Positions 1 through 11,599 of a stretch of DNA of 64,000 bases are shown in pieces (within the stretch, counting starts at the first letter, position 1; each line of letters opens with the position of its first letter). Position numbers and translations under genes: made by a program. The DNA lies in contig OX387190.1 in assembly GCA_947561395.2 (NCBI GenBank), positions 36,878,392-36,942,391 of the forward strand. Direction: 5' to 3'. The notes under the pieces were generated by a model. That model was not told where the DNA came from, searched no databases, and saw only the letters and a list, made by a program, of their open reading frames with translations. Origin of the DNA: Buxus sempervirens. Taxonomy: Eukaryota; Streptophyta; Magnoliopsida; Buxales; Buxaceae.

Positions 1-118
1 CAAAATATCTTCCCTATCATTAAATATGGGAGATGTCAGACAGAAAAACTAAATGACTAAATAATCTCAGCAACTTTCTTCCTTCCAATTAATTAAAATT
101 CCTAGACTACAAAAATCC

Positions 119-319
119 CTATCTAATACCCTTAATTGACATGAAAGTAAATCCATTCCCTTTCTTCTCACCATGGATCAAGATAGATATTGAGATCACT
201 TTCATTTTCATCTGTTGAAGCAATAAGTCAGGCTCCCTAAGATGTGCAGCTTGAATAAAATTCCCCTTATTCCTGAAGTTAAGATCCCCAGCATTCCATG
301 GCAGAATTTTGATCTTCAC
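119..319 (-). pseudogene. Degenerate LINE-like endonuclease N-terminus
   Basis: The minus-strand translation begins MKIKILPWNAGDLN and is followed by a LREPDLLLQQ stretch. This matches the start of LINE ORF2 endonucleases elsewhere in the window (ILSWNVRGLN, then EPDIIMLQESKL). Only the first endonuclease motif region is present, and the catalytic glutamate motif QESKL has decayed to QQMKM. A sister remnant lies at about 41,200-41,430, with similar flanking DNA, so this is part of an old duplicated sequence and not a functional gene. The rest of the ORF2 would lie beyond the left edge of the window. Confidence 0.55.
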
Positions 320-2571
320 TTAGCAACATAATTAACTTTTCTTTTTTCTTTGATGAACAATGGCAAGTTTTATTGAAAGTAAAGGACAAACAGAAAAAAG
401 AAGACACCCATGAGATATGGGTAAAAGCAGAACTAACCAATAAAACAGATTGATAAACAAAAGACTAGAGACAGCGAAACTAAAAATAGAAACAGAAAAC
501 AGAGAGTCAAGAAAACAATCAAAAAACAAAACTGCAAAACCAAACCTTTCAGAAGAAGCGACTGCTGTCAAATCCCGAAGAATATCATCACAAAAGAGGC
601 CTGAAATCATTACTAACAGAGACCCAAGACGAGGCAAGGACCAGAATATCGTCAAGAATCCTCTGCCTTCGGACTACTACTCCTTTCAAAAATGAGTTGA
701 TTCCAGGCTAGCCATTGTTCAAAGAGGGAAACCAAACCATTCAGCTGCATGATACATCAACTTACCTTTCTTGGTTAAGAGATGAAACAGCCATTGTTCA
801 ACCAAGTCATGCAAGCATCTTGGTAGGAACCCAGTTCAGGCCTATAAACCCCATCAGGGAGGACTATATAGAAAGTATAATTTCGCAATGTACCAGTAAA
901 TGATCTACAGATTCCCCACCTTGAAGACAGAGTACACATCCATTAGGTGAAATTGCATGAGATCTTCTATGCCTTTGGAGGTTATCCAGTGTGTTAATAC
1001 CATTATAAACCCTCTTTGTTTCTTTAAATTCTTCCTTTCATAGTAGTCCATAGTACCCGCACCATCATTCTCTCTGTCTTCAATCTCTTGAAATTTAGAT
1101 TTGAGCAAGGCTGCAATCAGAAATGGTTATTTCTAAAGTAGAAGTTCCCCCATCAAATTCCCATCACGTCATAATTCTACATCCATGCAATGTTTTTAAT
1201 CTCTCCATTCTTCCTACATTGTGAATAAAATTATCCTTATTATGGGTATCAATGGCAGCATGGATAGCTGTTTTCTCGCTCAAACTAATAGAAGAACCCT
1301 ATAAACTCATTAACTCGTATATAAAAACTCCAACATTATACATATAACACATCTTTGGTCATAAGAACAGTCATATTTCTTTAGGTACATTTCACTAATA
1401 TCATCTACCTCACAGCTCTACAGTTAAGCAGGCTATGGTTTATACAAGAGAGTCCCCAACCAACTACGGACAACAGCATCTACCCAACACTCAACTGTTT
1501 GAACTGTGCTACAATTTCTATCATCAGCATTGCATTGACCACCGACAATATCCTTTTGTTCTTAAAATAAGACAACAAAACCCAATTCACCATAAGTTCC
1601 ACATTTTCCACCACTAAATTAATCAAGCTCCACTCTTCTATCATGAACAAGAGTAATCCATCTAAAAAATATTTCCTATTCAAAAGCCCCCCATACCCAA
1701 CACCAACATCAGAAAAATATTTCCTATTCAACCATAACCCAGGCATTTCCTAACAATGAAAAAGAGAAAATGATGGAAAAGAAAAGGAAATACGAAATCG
1801 TTGTAAGTTAATTTTGACAATAAACCTTAAACCTTATCTTAAAATGTCTTAAGACTGAACAAATTGTTATTAGTCACATTTTGAGTAGAGTTGCCCAAAT
1901 TCATGAGAAACTCACCATCATACCCTAAGAGGAAAGAAGATTTGAAACACCAGAATGGGTACATTTGAGGCCCTCTTGCTCAAAAATCACCCATCAACAT
2001 GAACTTCCTTACTCTAGGAACTTGCCTCAGATAGCTAAGTACGATTTACTTTTAAGGCATTAGTGGTTCTTCCCAAGGTTTTAAATTTCACATTTTGCCG
2101 AGATTTAGCCAAGCATGCCCAAGGAAATTTCGGGGCATGCCGCTAGATTTTGCCGACATGACGCCTCATTTCCCCAAAATTTCCCCAATCTAGGAAAATC
2201 TGGGGGAAGAAATTCCCAGATTTTGCCAACATGCCACTACATTTCGCGACATGCCAAGGAAAAATGCGAAAAAGGTCTCCCCCCCTATTTCATGCCGCTA
2301 GACCTAAAAAAAATGAAATTTAGTCGGTGTGCCGGCGAAATTGTAAACCATGGTTCTTACCACTATAAGAATCATGATTTGATGGGATTATTTTGAATGG
2401 ACCTATTCAAAGTCGCCAAAATGTGAATCAAACAAAAAAACATTAACAAAACTTAGAATCGTATAATAATTTTGATAATGCTTTGGGAATTGTCTTAGGT
2501 ATCATAATTTTGATACATCTTAAGAATTATTTTTAGCAAAAGAAGGCTTTAAAATTGTCTTAGGAATAAAG
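320..2571. other. Old degenerate intergenic DNA (paralogous region A)
   Basis: I see no intact gene here. Several stretches resemble region C: positions 45-330 resemble 41,175-41,430, 1,290-1,420 resemble 41,600-41,735, and 1,960-2,080 resemble 42,290-42,360. The two regions are therefore diverged copies of one ancestral sequence. Short open frames, such as the one at 332-655, show no recognisable domain. A C-rich, palindrome-like patch at 2,100-2,360, with repeated GCATGCC-type words, was not identified. Confidence 0.5.
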
Positions 2572-2628
2572 TTTTTTTTTTATAGGTAACAAAGGATTTA
2601 TATTAATTTATGATAAGAATGTTCTAGG

Positions 2629-2647
2629 GGTACACAGATTGTGTACC
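2629..2647 (-). other. LINE-A 3'-UTR stem-loop
   Basis: An 8-bp perfect stem with a 3-nt loop, sense GGTACACA-ATC-TGTGTACC, lies about 48 nt before the A-tail. Equivalent hairpins sit at the same distance from the tails of LINE-B1 (4,973-4,991) and LINE-C (40,502-40,520). The outermost and innermost base pairs differ between families but remain paired. Known plant and other LINE RTs can recognise 3'-terminal RNA structures; that role here is an inference. Confidence 0.7.
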
Positions 2648-2781
2648 TAGAAATACAATACTAAACAGCCTCTTAGATTTACATGAAGAATCCCTTCCCA
2701 CTTCCCTCTCTAATCTGAAAAATAAGTCTTTTCCATAAATTCTTGAATAGAGATGGTATCTATTAAGTGACGAGCCGACAA

Positions 2782-4910
2782 CTAGCTGTGAATTAGTCTT
2801 AAAACTTTCCTCTCCAACACTGCCTTCTTCCTCTCTATGTTCCTGAATATTCTCCTATTTCTTTCCCCCCAAATCACCCAGGATATGGCTACAGGGGCAA
2901 CATTCCAAACCATCTTCCATGGGGACCTTCCTCTCCTCAATCCCCAGGCCTCCAACACTTTGCTGAAACCTCCTGCTTGTACCCAAGGTAACTGAAACCT
3001 CCCTAGGATTGCTGCCCATAAGTTACTCACTTCTTTACAATGAACTAGTAGGTGGTCCACCGTTTCTTCATCCTCCTTACACATAATGCATCTATTTGCT
3101 AATTGCCAGCCCCTATTCTTAAGATGATTCACCGTGAGGATCTTATCATCAAGAGTTGCTACCCATAGAAAAAACTACATCTTGCTTGGGATGAGTTTTA
3201 GCCATACCACCTCTCTTTCCTTGAATAAGTTACCGGAATAATTCATGTACTCAAATGCTTCTTTAACCGAGAATGTTCCTAATTTCCCTTTGGTCCACAC
3301 CCTGACATTGTCTTCCTAGCTCACCCAAATATTATATACCTCCTGTAATAACTCCTCAAACTTGCCAACTTCCCAATCAAGAAGATTTCTTCGCAAGACT
3401 ATATTCTATGTACCACCAACAGCTCCATTATCAAAGTAGTCTTTAACAAAAGCTTGTTTATCCTTGCATATATTATAGATGCAACTATACTTGTTCTTGA
3501 ACCTCTCGCTTCCGCTCCATAGATCTTCCCAAAATCTGATCCGGTATCCATTTCCAATAGAAAATCTGCATTCTTCCACAACTGTATGAGTCAGATTACC
3601 AATTGGTTTCCATAGGCTCATCCCAATAGATGAGTTAATTTGACATGGATACCATCCCCCTCCAGATGATCCATATTTTTTATGAATAACCTTTCTCCAT
3701 AGGTTATCCCTTTCATTCCTATACCTCCACAACCATTTTTGAAGGAGTGCTTTATTGAATAGCCATAGAGGCCTCAAACCAAGGCCCCCTTCATTCTTCA
3801 ACTTGCAGGCAGTTTTCCAGCTCACTAGATGGTATTTAGCCTAACCCCCGTGGGCCTTCCCATAAGAACCTCCTTTGAATCTGTTCAAACCTTTGTGCTA
3901 CCGAGATGGGAATCTTCAAGATAGACATGTGGAATGTAGGCATGCTCGCCATCACGCTCTTCAACAATGTGAATTTGCCTCCTTTAGATAAAATATTGCC
4001 CTTCCATGAGGAAAGCCTTTTTTCGGTCTTCTTTACGATAGGATCCCAAACCGTAGTCTTTTTATACTTTGCCCCCAGTGGTATTCCTAGATAAGAAGTA
4101 GGAAACTTTCCCAATTTACAGCCAAGAATTTGCCCAAGACTCCATATGTTTTCCACCTCCCCTACAGGAAGCATCTCGCTCTTCAACAAGTTTACCTTCA
4201 ATCTAGAACATGCTTGGAAACACATCAAGATTCCCTTTAGCCACATAATGTTCTGGAGCAAAGGGTTACAGAATGTCAAAATATCGTCGGCAAAGAGGAG
4301 GTGATTTATTGAAAACAAATCCCCAAATAGAACTCCACTCAGCACACCTAAATCTAACGCTCTAGTCATCAACTTGCTGAACACCTCCATTACCATCGTA
4401 AATAAAGGGAGGGAGAGTGGGTCTTCTTGACAAAGGCCTTTATGGCTATTAAAGAACCCAGCTGCTGATCCACTAACCAAGATTGATATTCTTACAGTTT
4501 AGATGCAAAACTCAATCCATCTCTTCCATTTCTCCCAAAGCCCATTCTCCTGAGAATATATAATAGAAACTTCCATTGAACGACAACTCAATCCATCTCC
4601 TCCATTTCTCCCCAAAGCCCATTCTCCTGATAATATATAATAGAAACTTCCATTGAACATTGTCGAATGCTTTCTGGAGATATAGCTTACACATGATCTT
4701 ATTACTTCTTTCCTTTGTGCATGAGTCAATACATTCGCTTGCTATGAGCATACCATCTTGTAATTACCTACCACCAACAAAAGCACCTCGACATTGAGAA
4801 ATTAGGGGCTGCAGAACCATTTTTAATCTGTTAGCAAGTACTTTCGCAATGATCTTGTATACACTTGATACAAGACTGATTGGCCTGTATTCCTTCAAAC
4901 TTAAAGATCC
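2782..4910 (-). pseudogene. LINE-A ORF2 fragment: reverse transcriptase and zf-RVT
   Basis: Read on the minus strand from high to low coordinates. The segment begins with the RT motif KEYRPISLV near 4,900. It continues through SGSAAGFFNSHKGLCQEDPLS, the catalytic LLFADDILTFC (FADD intact, about 4,280), the LGIPLGAKYK motif and the tower/thumb region. It ends with a zf-RVT cysteine-rich tail with CIMCKEDEETVDHLLVHC (about 3,050-3,110). Stops and frameshifts break it into at least four frames (4,499-4,751, 3,836-4,480, 3,406-3,825 and 2,782-3,132). A direct duplication of about 77 bp damages the RT near 4,511-4,661. The zf-RVT ending MVWNVAPVAISWVIWGERNR marks the usual LINE C-terminus. It is non-functional. 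Confidence 0.85.
4511..4661 (-). repeat. Local direct duplication of about 77 bp inside the LINE-A RT
   Basis: Two adjacent near-identical copies start with TCAATCCATCTC (at about 4,511 and 4,588) and end with CTTCCATTGAAC. The repeat duplicates an RT segment (translation KFLLYIIRRMGFGEKW in one frame) and shifts the reading frame. It is a post-insertion lesion private to LINE-A. Confidence 0.75.
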
Positions 4911-4914
4911 CTCC
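4904..4914. repeat. Target-site duplication of LINE-B1 (left copy)
   Basis: AAGATCCCTCC lies directly before the poly-T (A-tail) of LINE-B1 and recurs at 16,467-16,477 beyond the 5' end of the insertion. Removing the interval restores continuity of the LINE-A sequence, which supports target-primed insertion of LINE-B1 into LINE-A. Confidence 0.8.
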
Positions 4915-4972
4915 TTTTTTTTTTATCGGTAATGAAAAATATATTAATAAAATCAAAAAACAGATACAGCCA

Positions 4973-4991
4973 TGTACACCAAAGGTGTACA
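4973..4991 (-). other. LINE-B 3'-UTR stem-loop
   Basis: The sense sequence TGTACACC-TTT-GGTGTACA forms an 8-bp perfect stem with a 3-nt loop, 48 nt before the A-tail. It matches LINE-C exactly in the stem. It differs from LINE-A by paired changes at both ends of the stem. Confidence 0.7.
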
Positions 4992-5025
4992 AGTCCTCCA
5001 TCCCAGACCTCTACAGGTCTTGAAA

Positions 5026-8000
5026 CTATTCACACCCTAGAATATCATTAAGCATCAAACCCTTACAAGACTCCACAGCCGATGCCAAATAAAGGGCTAA
5101 ACTTAGCGAATATTTAAACAGAGCATTCGGAGACCTTTCTTTGTTCTCAAATATTCTGTTGTTACGTTCCTTCCATAATGACCACATGACGGCTCCCGGT
5201 GTCACTCTCCACAATACCTGAATGGGAGAGACCCCCTTAGTGGTCCTCCAACATAAAAGAAGCTTCCTCACATTTTCCGGCTGAGCCCAAGCAATTCAAA
5301 ATTTAAATAAATAGGTATTCCAGAGTTCACTTGAGATCAAGCAATGCACAAGGAGATGAATCACATTCTCCACACTAGATTTGCAAAGACAACACCTGCT
5401 AGGAAACTGCCACCCTTTCTTCACCAAATTCTCCATAGTTAGGATCTTTTCCAACACTGCAGTCCGCATAAAAATCCCACTTTAGATGGGAGTAATGGTT
5501 GCCATAGTAAGGTGTGGACCTTAAAGCGAGTATTATGCTTACTAAGATGGTTGTAGAGGCTTTTCACTGAGAATTTACCATCGCTGCTCCTAGTCCAAAC
5601 CATTTTATCTTGATCAGATTCCAACTCCTTCCCGTTTATACATTCCAATAGTTGGGCCAAAGCTTCCACCACCCAATCGAAGATTCCTGTTCTAAAATTC
5701 AAATCCCATTGTACACCGCCCGTTCCATAGGAATACATATCCACAACACAAGCTTGAGGGGATAACTATATGCTATAAAACATGGGGTATTGCTCCTTAA
5801 GAGGTACATTAGAGCACCAAGTATCACACCAGAAACTCGCCTTCTCACCCCTCCCCACCTGATACTTCATCCTTTCCTTAACCAAAGGAGAAAATCTGCA
5901 AATAGGCCTCCATAAGCTACATCCAATAATACCATTCACCTGATTTGGAACCCAACTTGCCTCATCATATCCATATTTAGCCGAAATGAGGTTCCTCCAT
6001 AAGCTATCCATCTCTTGACCAAAACGCCAACACCACTTTGCCAAAAGAGATCGATTGAATAATCGGAGGTTTTTAATTCCCAACCCACCTTTATCCTTTG
6101 ATTTGCATACGTCCTTCCAAGCTACCAGGTGATACTTGTTGGCCTCCTCCCCTCCTGCCCATAAGAAATTCATCTGTAACTTTTCAATTCTATCCAATAC
6201 TGACTTTGGGGCAAGTAAAGATGAAAGCATATAAGTTGAATGGTTCGACAGAGAGCACTTAATTAACACCACCTTACCACCATTAGATAAAAATCTTCCT
6301 TTCCAAGAGGCTAACTTCTTCATATGTGATATGATGGGTTCCCAAACTGATTTAGCTTTAAAGGATGCACCAATGGGAATCCCGAGGTACATAGTAGGGA
6401 GAGAACCCAATTTATAGCCCCAAAGATCACATAGATATGGAGCAATGGCACTTCCCCCAACATCAAACAACTCACTTTTGTGTAAGTTGATTTTCAAACC
6501 CGAGCTAGCTTCAAAACATGTCAGAATCGATCTAACCACAAGAATTCGTGAGGCTTGACCCTTACAAAAAACCATAGCATCATTTGCAAAAAGCATGTGA
6601 GATAGAGTTAAAGCACCTCCACCAAATTTCACCCCATCAATTAAACCCAAATGGGCTGCCCTATCCACCATACGACTTAAGGCCTCTATCACCAATAAAA
6701 ATAATGAGGAGGAAAGAGGATCCCCTTGCCTCAAATCCCTAGAGAGTGGGAGAAACCCACTGCCACACCATTTACCAAAACAGAAAACGATGCAAAAGAG
6801 ACACACCTAACCATCCAACTTCTCCATCTTTCTCCGAATCCCATCCTCCTAAGCATATACCACAAGAAATTCCAATTGACATGGTCTTAGGCCTTCTCAA
6901 TATCCAACTTACATAATACCTCCTCCACACCCTCTCTTTGGACGGAATCAACACATTAACCTACAATTAACACTGCATCTAGAATTTGCCTTCCCACTAC
7001 AAATGCATTTTGATATCTGGATACAACATCAAGTAGCACCGCCCTCAACCTCTTAGCAAGTACTTTAGAGATTATTTTGTAGAAACTACCGACTAAACTG
7101 ATAGGCCGGTAGTCTTTTAATGATGCCGCCCCTTCCTTCTTTGGTATGAGAGAAATAAACGTTGCATTCAAGCTATCTTCGAATTGTGACGTCTCACAGA
7201 ACTCTTGAATTGCCTCCATAAAATCTTCACGGATGTGCGACCAGCAAAGCTTGTAAAATTTAATAGTAAAACCATCCGGAATAAGAGCCTTATCATCCTC
7301 CAACTCCTTAAGAGCACCCACCACTTCTTCTTCGCTTATGAGCCTCTCCAACATATCCCTATGGAAATCAGAAACTCCATCCCATCCATTAATGGTCTTA
7401 CACCTTCTTTCTCTTTGAAGAGATCTTCAAAGAAAACAAGTGACGCCTTCTTTATCTCTTCTTGCTCAAACCAAAGAGCACCTTCCACCTCCAAATGATC
7501 AATAAAATTTACTCTCCCTTTAGCTAAAGCCATTCTATGGAAGAAATCAGTGTTCTTATCCCCGGATTTGAGCCATAGGGCCCGCGATTTCTGCTTCCAA
7601 CTTATCTCCAATAAAGATGCGGCCTTCTCGAAGTCTAATTTCAAGCTAGCCATCTCCTTCCAATCATCAAACGACATAATACCTTCCTCCTTTAAACGCT
7701 TCAGCTCCTTTAGCCTTAACATAATATATCCTAGCTTCAAATCTACTCTTCCAAATACTTCTCTATTCCACTTCTTAATCTTGAATTTAAGGGCACGCAA
7801 TTTCCTTGAAAACACATAAGAACTTGACCCACGAAAATCCAGCTACTTCCACCACTTTCCTACCAAATCAATGAAGAGTCTTCAAGCCACATGTTCTTGA
7901 ATCTAAAAGGAGATGCTTTCCGGAACTTGTTCTCACTAGAAAGTAAGATTGGGGAATGATCCGAAATTGATCTAGGCCAAATGGCAGCACTAAATTTAGG

Positions 8001-8636
8001 AAATACCTTCTCCCACTCCAAAGAAACAATGAATCGGTCCAGCTTGGATAGATTTTGGGATAGCTGATTTTTTGACCATGTAAATTTGGATCCTTTGAAA
8101 GGAATATCCATTAGATGAAAGCTTTCAATAAACGTCGAAAAATCAGACATGGCTTCAGAATAATATCTACCATTTGAACTTTCACTTGGAAATCTTACTA
8201 CATTAAAGTCACCTCCAATACATCATGGTGTCCCTCCTAATCCTCTTGCTTCCGATAACTCCTTCCAAATCTGGCCCGACTTTGAGTGATCATTAGGGCC
8301 ATAAACTGCCAAAATCAGCAACAATTCGGAGCTTGCAACTTGTTTAAGCAACACAGATAATACATATTGTCCCATCCACATATGAGCTTTTAAGAATTTC
8401 TTACTCTTCCATGCTAAAATGATCCCTCCAGATGCTCCCTGTGACAGTAAGAAAGACCAATCCACTTCCTCCTCCCTCCAAATATCCCCCATCGTAGATT
8501 TCGATACCGTGCTAAGCTTCGATTCTTGAAGCATTATTATATCAGGTTCCCACAAACCTATACTTGCCTTCATTCTTCCCTTCTTCTCTTGGGCATTAAG
8601 CCCTCTAACATTCCAAGATAGGATTTTAATAATCAT
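5026..8636 (-). pseudogene. LINE-B1 ORF2, 3'-proximal copy (endonuclease-RT-zf-RVT)
   Basis: The ATG at 8,634-8,636 starts MIIKILSWNVRGLN. The AP-type endonuclease follows, with QESKL, AVYGPNDHS and SDHSPILL. The RT follows (about 7,350-5,770; motifs [30 protein letters not shown]). The zf-RVT region (5,270-5,740) comes next, and the stop is at 5,026 after LGCE. Lesions visible: a TGA in the endonuclease where LINE-B2 has TGG (about 8,226), several frameshifts, and an RT active-site change from FADD to FAND (codon 6,582-6,584). About 100 nt of 3' UTR follows. The copy cannot make an active protein. Confidence 0.85.
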
Positions 8637-8696
8637 TAAAACACTAATTCACCGTATCCCAATCAACCTTCAAAAAACAGTCCGTGATTCCTTTAC

Positions 8697-8774
8697 AACT
8701 TAGGACACCTGTAGAGAATCCCGACACCCTCCCCTTGTGCCTCCCTCTCAAACCCCTGAAAGGAGACCCCAAAA
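8697..8774 (-). pseudogene. LINE-B1 ORF1 C-terminus, right up to the solo LTR
   Basis: The last ORF1 codons of the 3'-proximal repeat are homologous to 14,940-15,060 and 37,270-37,390. The segment reads through a QGFEREAQ-like end and is cut at 8,775 by the solo LTR; it resumes at 11,600. Compared with the sister copies it also lacks a short piece encoding the AIEARREKGSTR region. Confidence 0.6.
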
Positions 8775-8779
8775 GTCTT
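8775..8779. repeat. Solo-LTR target duplication, left
   Basis: GTCTT lies immediately before TGTGAAACC and matches 11,595-11,599. The uninterrupted sister sequences near 15,058-15,064 and 37,390 have one copy only. Confidence 0.85.
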
Positions 8780-10149
8780 TGTGAAACCTCGTTCCAATAT
8801 CCCTAGCATACCCTAATTAGTGAGCTTGATGTGTAGGTGAAGCTGGAGCAGCTCAAGCCTAAAGCCAGCCAAAGTGGCTAAGCCCCGGGCTATCAGCAGC
8901 CTGTGAAGGTGAGAAATCTTCAGTTTGTTAAATTAAGGTTGGATACTAAGTGGGAAATATGCTAAGTGTTAAGTAGTGTGCAATGTAGGATGAAGGAGTG
9001 GAAAACTTGTAAATCTTAGTGCCTTGTAAAAAGCCCTTAAGTGAGCAAAACCAAAGGGAAAAGCCCATTCACGACAACACCCCATTCGACCAAACCCTTC
9101 CTTCCTCTCCTCTTCTCCCATTCTCCAATTTCTTCTCCATCTCCTTCCCATAATCCTTCCCCATTTTCGTCCCCCTTCATTTCTAAACTCATTAGAAGAG
9201 GTTACTTGCAAGAAAGGAAAGAAGAGAACCCAAAAGGAGCACTTTCGTGTGGGTGCTTTGCTAGAGGTTTTGCGAGGAATCAACCAAGGAGCAAGCAAGG
9301 AGTTGTTCGTGGGTTGATTTAGGAGCTAGGAAGCTTGCTAAAGAGTTTGCAAGAGGTAAGCAACACCACCCTTCCCCTTGTTTTCAATTTTCGGCCAAAA
9401 ACGCATGTTTAAATGAATGTTAGGGTTGAGATGTGAAAACGAGTTCTAGGGCCAATGAGGGATTTTGTAGGTAGTAAGTTTCTACACAAGCTAGGAGAGA
9501 TTTCGAGCCCAAAAACACCTAGAACAAGTGAGATTTGAGAAAATCCCCAAAAGTCGGATTTCGCAAGCTGCTGAGAAAACCCAACCGCTTGAGCGGGTAT
9601 CAGGCGGTAGTTTTAGGTAGTTCAAGAAGTGATTTAAGTCATGGCCGCTCGAGCGACTGTTCTAGCGAGATGTCAAAACAGAGAACCCGAGAGTGAAATT
9701 TCTAACCACTCGAAGCCGATTCGAGCAACTTATCGAGTGCCTTTACCAGAAATTCCAAATTTTGAGGTTTCAACCCAGATTGAACTACCATTTGATTTTG
9801 TTCAAATCCAACATATGTATCAGTGAGAGTTAATTGTCTAGGAGGTGTTCCAACTGGAAGTATCTCAAAATTTTAAAGAACAAAGATTTTGGGTACGTTT
9901 TTCCCAAGAAGGTCTTAGAAAGGTTTTCTGTCCCAGATTACTCCAGAAATGGGATAACTTGATTTCACCACTTCAAACACCTTCTAAATAACCCTTAAAA
10001 GTAGAAATAAAGAACCAAAACCGAGATGTAAGAGTATTAGAAAAGTTGAGGCATAAGTTGCCCAAACTGAGTTATGAAAGGTAGAGAATTCCTGAAAACC
10101 AAACCTTTACCATTGATTACCAATGTGAGTACACCGCACCTGGAATTAT

Positions 10150-10370
10150 GGGCTTCAGCCTAGTATTTGACCCATGAGAAAAGGGCATAAGCCCGTACTA
10201 TATTTGCACCACCTCAAGGGCTTTGGCCCGTGGCTTGTACCATGAGATAAAAGGCCAGTGGCCCCAATGCCATTGAGTGTTATTGAATAGAGGGCTTCGG
10301 CCCCACCTTTGACATGAACTGTATGGGAGGCAGTAACCTTAAAGTTCATGCAAGATATTTAGGGCATTGG
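10150..10370. repeat. Cluster of short GGGC/GCCC palindromes
   Basis: About five short inverted repeats follow one another: GGGCATAAGCCC, GGGCTTTGGCCC, GGCCAGTGGCC, GGGCTTCGGCCC and GGGCATTGGCCC. Each could form a small hairpin. They precede the longer palindromic minisatellite inside the solo LTR. Confidence 0.7.
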
Positions 10371-10396
10371 CCCATAGGTTTAGCATTCTAAATATG

Positions 10397-10893
10397 GGCA
10401 ATTCACCTCAATTTGGAGGTAGTGAACTGGCTCCTTCTCCAAAAGTGATATTGGCAATATATGCAGTTCACCTCAATTGGGGGTAGTGAACTATTGTTCA
10501 CCTTAATTTGGGGGTAGTGACTAGCTCATTCACAAGAGTGAATATTGGTAAGTAATATATGCAGTTCACCTCAATTTGAGGTAGTGAACTAGTGTTCACC
10601 TCAATTTGGGGGTAGTGAACTAGCTTCTTCACAAAGATTGATGTTGATTGGCAGTATGTGCAGTTGACCTCAATTGGGGGTAGTGAACTGGCTCCTTCTC
10701 AAAGTGATTATGGGTAAGTAATATGTATGGTTCACCTCAATTAGGGGTAGTGAACTAGCTTCTTCCTAAAAGTGAGTATTTGTAATTAATGTGTGATGTT
10801 CACCTCAATTTGGGGGTAGTGAACTAGCCCTTTCACAACTGTAAGTATGGAATGTTAGAGTGAGAGGTTCATCGCGGTTGGGGGTAGTGAACC
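10397..10893. repeat. Palindromic minisatellite in the solo LTR
   Basis: About nine copies of a core such as GTTCACCTCAATT followed by GGGGGTAGTGAAC, separated by variable spacers (e.g. AGCTCCTTCACAAAGTGA). Each core is an imperfect inverted repeat with GTTCAC/GTGAAC arms. Cores start near 10,397, 10,460, 10,493, 10,561, 10,591, 10,660, 10,730, 10,797 and 10,864. Such arrays are typical of variable LTR regions. Confidence 0.8.
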
Positions 10894-11395
10894 TTTGTTC
10901 ACCCTGGCCTAGAGATAGAGGACTCGTACCCTCCACACAAGCTTGGAATCCATTACATTTATCATAAAGTTTATTGATTGCAATTGATATAAATTGATGA
11001 ACTCTACACTGAAGCACATGCATGCACTACTGTATGACACATGAGATGCCGTGGATTTTTGTAGCATTAAAAACTACCCGCATGTCATGGTTTATCGAAA
11101 GATATATGCATAAATTGTGTTTTCACCAAATCATGCATGTGTTGCTTACTGAAACATTCGTCTCATAGTTGCTTTCTATCATATTTTTTAGATCCATCGA
11201 CGTCCGGTGTGAAGGACCGGGCTGGGGATAAAGGAAAGGAAAATGCCATTGGATATAGAGAGGAAGACTTCTATAAGCCTTAGGATTTTATTTGGAAATA
11301 CATGTATAGTTTTGAAATGTAAAACCTTTACCTTGAGAGGAGTGTGACTAGTCGCCAAATGTTTTGTAACTAAACTCTCATGTTTTGTTTCACAT

Positions 11396-11398
<3 letters not shown>

Positions 11399-11440
<42 letters not shown>
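11399..11440. repeat. (AT)n microsatellite
   Basis: An uninterrupted AT dinucleotide run of about 20 units near the end of the solo LTR. Confidence 0.9.
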
Positions 11441-11441
<1 letters not shown>

Positions 11442-11594
11442 CACTTTTGGATATGCACATGTATAAACTGTTTGCACATGCATTAGAGAAGAAAATTTTA
11501 AATCCCTCGTATTTTGTCAAGAGTAATGGCCTACTTGCCACGGTCTGGGACAGGTTGTGCCTTGGAGGGGAAGACTTGGTTCCGGGTCGTGACA

Positions 11595-11599
11595 GTCTT
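11595..11599. repeat. Solo-LTR target duplication, right
   Basis: GTCTT directly after the terminal TGACA; it pairs with 8,775-8,779. Confidence 0.85.

Larger units (their letters stand above)
2572..4914 (-). mobile_element. LINE-A, 3' half (split element)
   Basis: This is a minus-strand LINE ending in an A-tail (T run at 2,572-2,581), preceded in the sense direction by TTACCTAT. It carries the RT thumb and the zf-RVT C-terminus of ORF2. Its left end abuts region A. Its right end stops at 4,914, exactly where LINE-B1 begins, and the missing 5' part resumes at 16,478. The reading frame across the two halves is continuous in sense, going from PKKEGS into SLSLKEYRPISLV. The two halves are therefore one element interrupted by LINE-B1. 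Confidence 0.85.
8780..11594. mobile_element. Solo LTR of a large-LTR retrotransposon
   Basis: The 2,815-bp segment begins TGTGAAACC and ends GGTCGTGACA. It is bounded by perfect 5-bp GTCTT duplications and interrupts LINE-B ORF1, whose sister copies (near 15,060 and 37,390) show the empty site. There is no gag, pol, primer-binding site or second LTR, so it is the product of LTR-LTR recombination. Contents include a pyrimidine-rich stretch near 9,090-9,180, short GGGC...GCCC palindromes at 10,150-10,370, a palindromic minisatellite at 10,397-10,893 and an (AT)n run. The large size suggests a Ty3/gypsy family with long LTRs, but lineage and strand cannot be fixed without an internal domain. 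ORFs inside it (e.g. 9,041-9,322) show no domain and are not annotated. Confidence 0.85.

Noticed and set aside
332-655. 107-aa minus-strand open frame, and its plus-strand partner at 450-695
   Set aside because: No recognisable domain, low-complexity composition, and overlapping frames on both strands.
9041-9322. Ser/Pro-rich open frame
   Set aside because: It lies in the pyrimidine-rich part of the solo LTR and its residues follow base composition.
10397-10893. Possible CRISPR-like array
   Set aside because: Cores are palindromic with variable spacing inside a plant LTR; there are no cas genes and this is a eukaryotic genome.
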